Source of the DNA: Paratrimastix pyriformis
Lineage: Eukaryota > Preaxostyla > Paratrimastigidae
Direction of reading: 5' to 3'
NCBI GenBank assembly: GCA_027972325.1
Contig: JAPMOS010000072.1
Span: forward strand, 1-32,500
Length of the DNA: 32,500 nt
Shown here: positions 1-32,500 of the stretch, piece after piece
Layout: every line of letters starts with the position of its first letter
Numbering within the stretch: the first letter of the stretch is position 1
The notes under the pieces: model-generated
Databases searched by the model: none
Seen by the model: the letters and a program-made list of their open reading frames with translations, nothing else
Told to the model about the DNA's origin: nothing
Program-made: the position numbers and the translations under genes

Positions 1-32206
<32,206 letters not shown>

Positions 32207-32221
32207 CTGCCAGAGGGGGTC

Positions 32222-32418
32222 GGATGATGACGATGAGACGAAGATGAATGGATGAAGATGAGTGGATGGTGATGATTGAATGATGAATGGATGATGATGA
32301 CTGGGATGATTGGATGATGATGAGTGGGATGATTGGGTGATGATGATGATTGGATGATGATGATTGGACGAATGATGACGAATGGATGATCGATGCGTGG
32401 ATGATGGCTGGATGATGA
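32222..32418 (+). repeat. (GAT)n-like array upstream of exon 1
   Basis: GAT triplets with TTGGAT, GAATGGAT and GACTGGGAT breaks. To its right (32420-32500) the minus strand is open in two frames (one reads EVGYLSRLWSSLSP) and may hold part of another exon, but I see no convincing GTCNG donor. Confidence 0.85.
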
Positions 32419-32500
32419 TTGCCCGGCGACAGGGAGGACCACAGCCGAGAGAGATAGCCCACTTCACTTCCCTCTTTCTTTCCCCAGGGCCCATTCCCGC

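Noticed and set aside
32420-32500. Another exon upstream of exon 1
   Set aside because: Two minus frames are open, but the only GT sites (GTCCTCC, GTCGCC) do not fit the GTCNG pattern well and the segment is cut by the window.

Overview
The window is eukaryotic, probably from a free-living protist whose lineage I cannot name. The reasons are one long minus-strand gene split into short GC-rich exons with GT...AG introns, a Pol III type tRNA gene, non-LTR retrotransposons and introns packed with microsatellites. Nothing supports a second protein-coding host gene.

Almost the whole window (about 32206 down to 1, both ends open) is part of one gene for a giant BEACH protein of the WDFY3/ALFY type. 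I placed 38 exons (6247 coding bases, about 2082 codons), and all 37 internal junctions keep the reading frame. In protein order: a helical and low-complexity N-terminal part (exons 1-9), the conserved W-ELD-EGP-R segment before the PH domain (exon 10), acidic linkers (11-14), a BEACH-type PH domain (15-18), a complete BEACH domain (18-24), WD40 repeats (26-37) and, at the left edge, the start of a C-terminal FYVE-like zinc finger (38). This is the family's order PH-BEACH-WD40-FYVE; known members are scaffolds in selective autophagy and membrane traffic.

The introns are the unusual part. Their donors read GTCCG, GTCTG or GTCAG instead of GTAAG/GTATG (36 of 37 fit GTCNG), and 37 of 38 acceptors end CAG. 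Most introns consist of (GAT)n or (ATC)n arrays broken by TTGG/CCAA, and the orientation flips from intron to intron. At eight or more junctions the exon edge with its splice site has been copied into the neighbouring intron, so decoy acceptors or donors lie beside the real ones.

The introns also carry: a 3.2-kb 5'-truncated LINE (7013-10190, minus) with reverse transcriptase, RNase H and a C-terminal restriction-like endonuclease; a 370-bp antisense copy of its 3' end (21881-22250, plus) with the same junction against the GAT array; about 17 copies of a short palindromic repeat (ATTATGGGAT...ATCCCATAAT), all pointing the same way; an initiator-like tRNA-Met(CAT) gene (29666-29736); and a broken fossil of a Ty3/Gypsy-like integrase. 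Unique intron stretches at 17.06-17.78, 28.4-28.75 and 30.18-31.30 kb remain unexplained.
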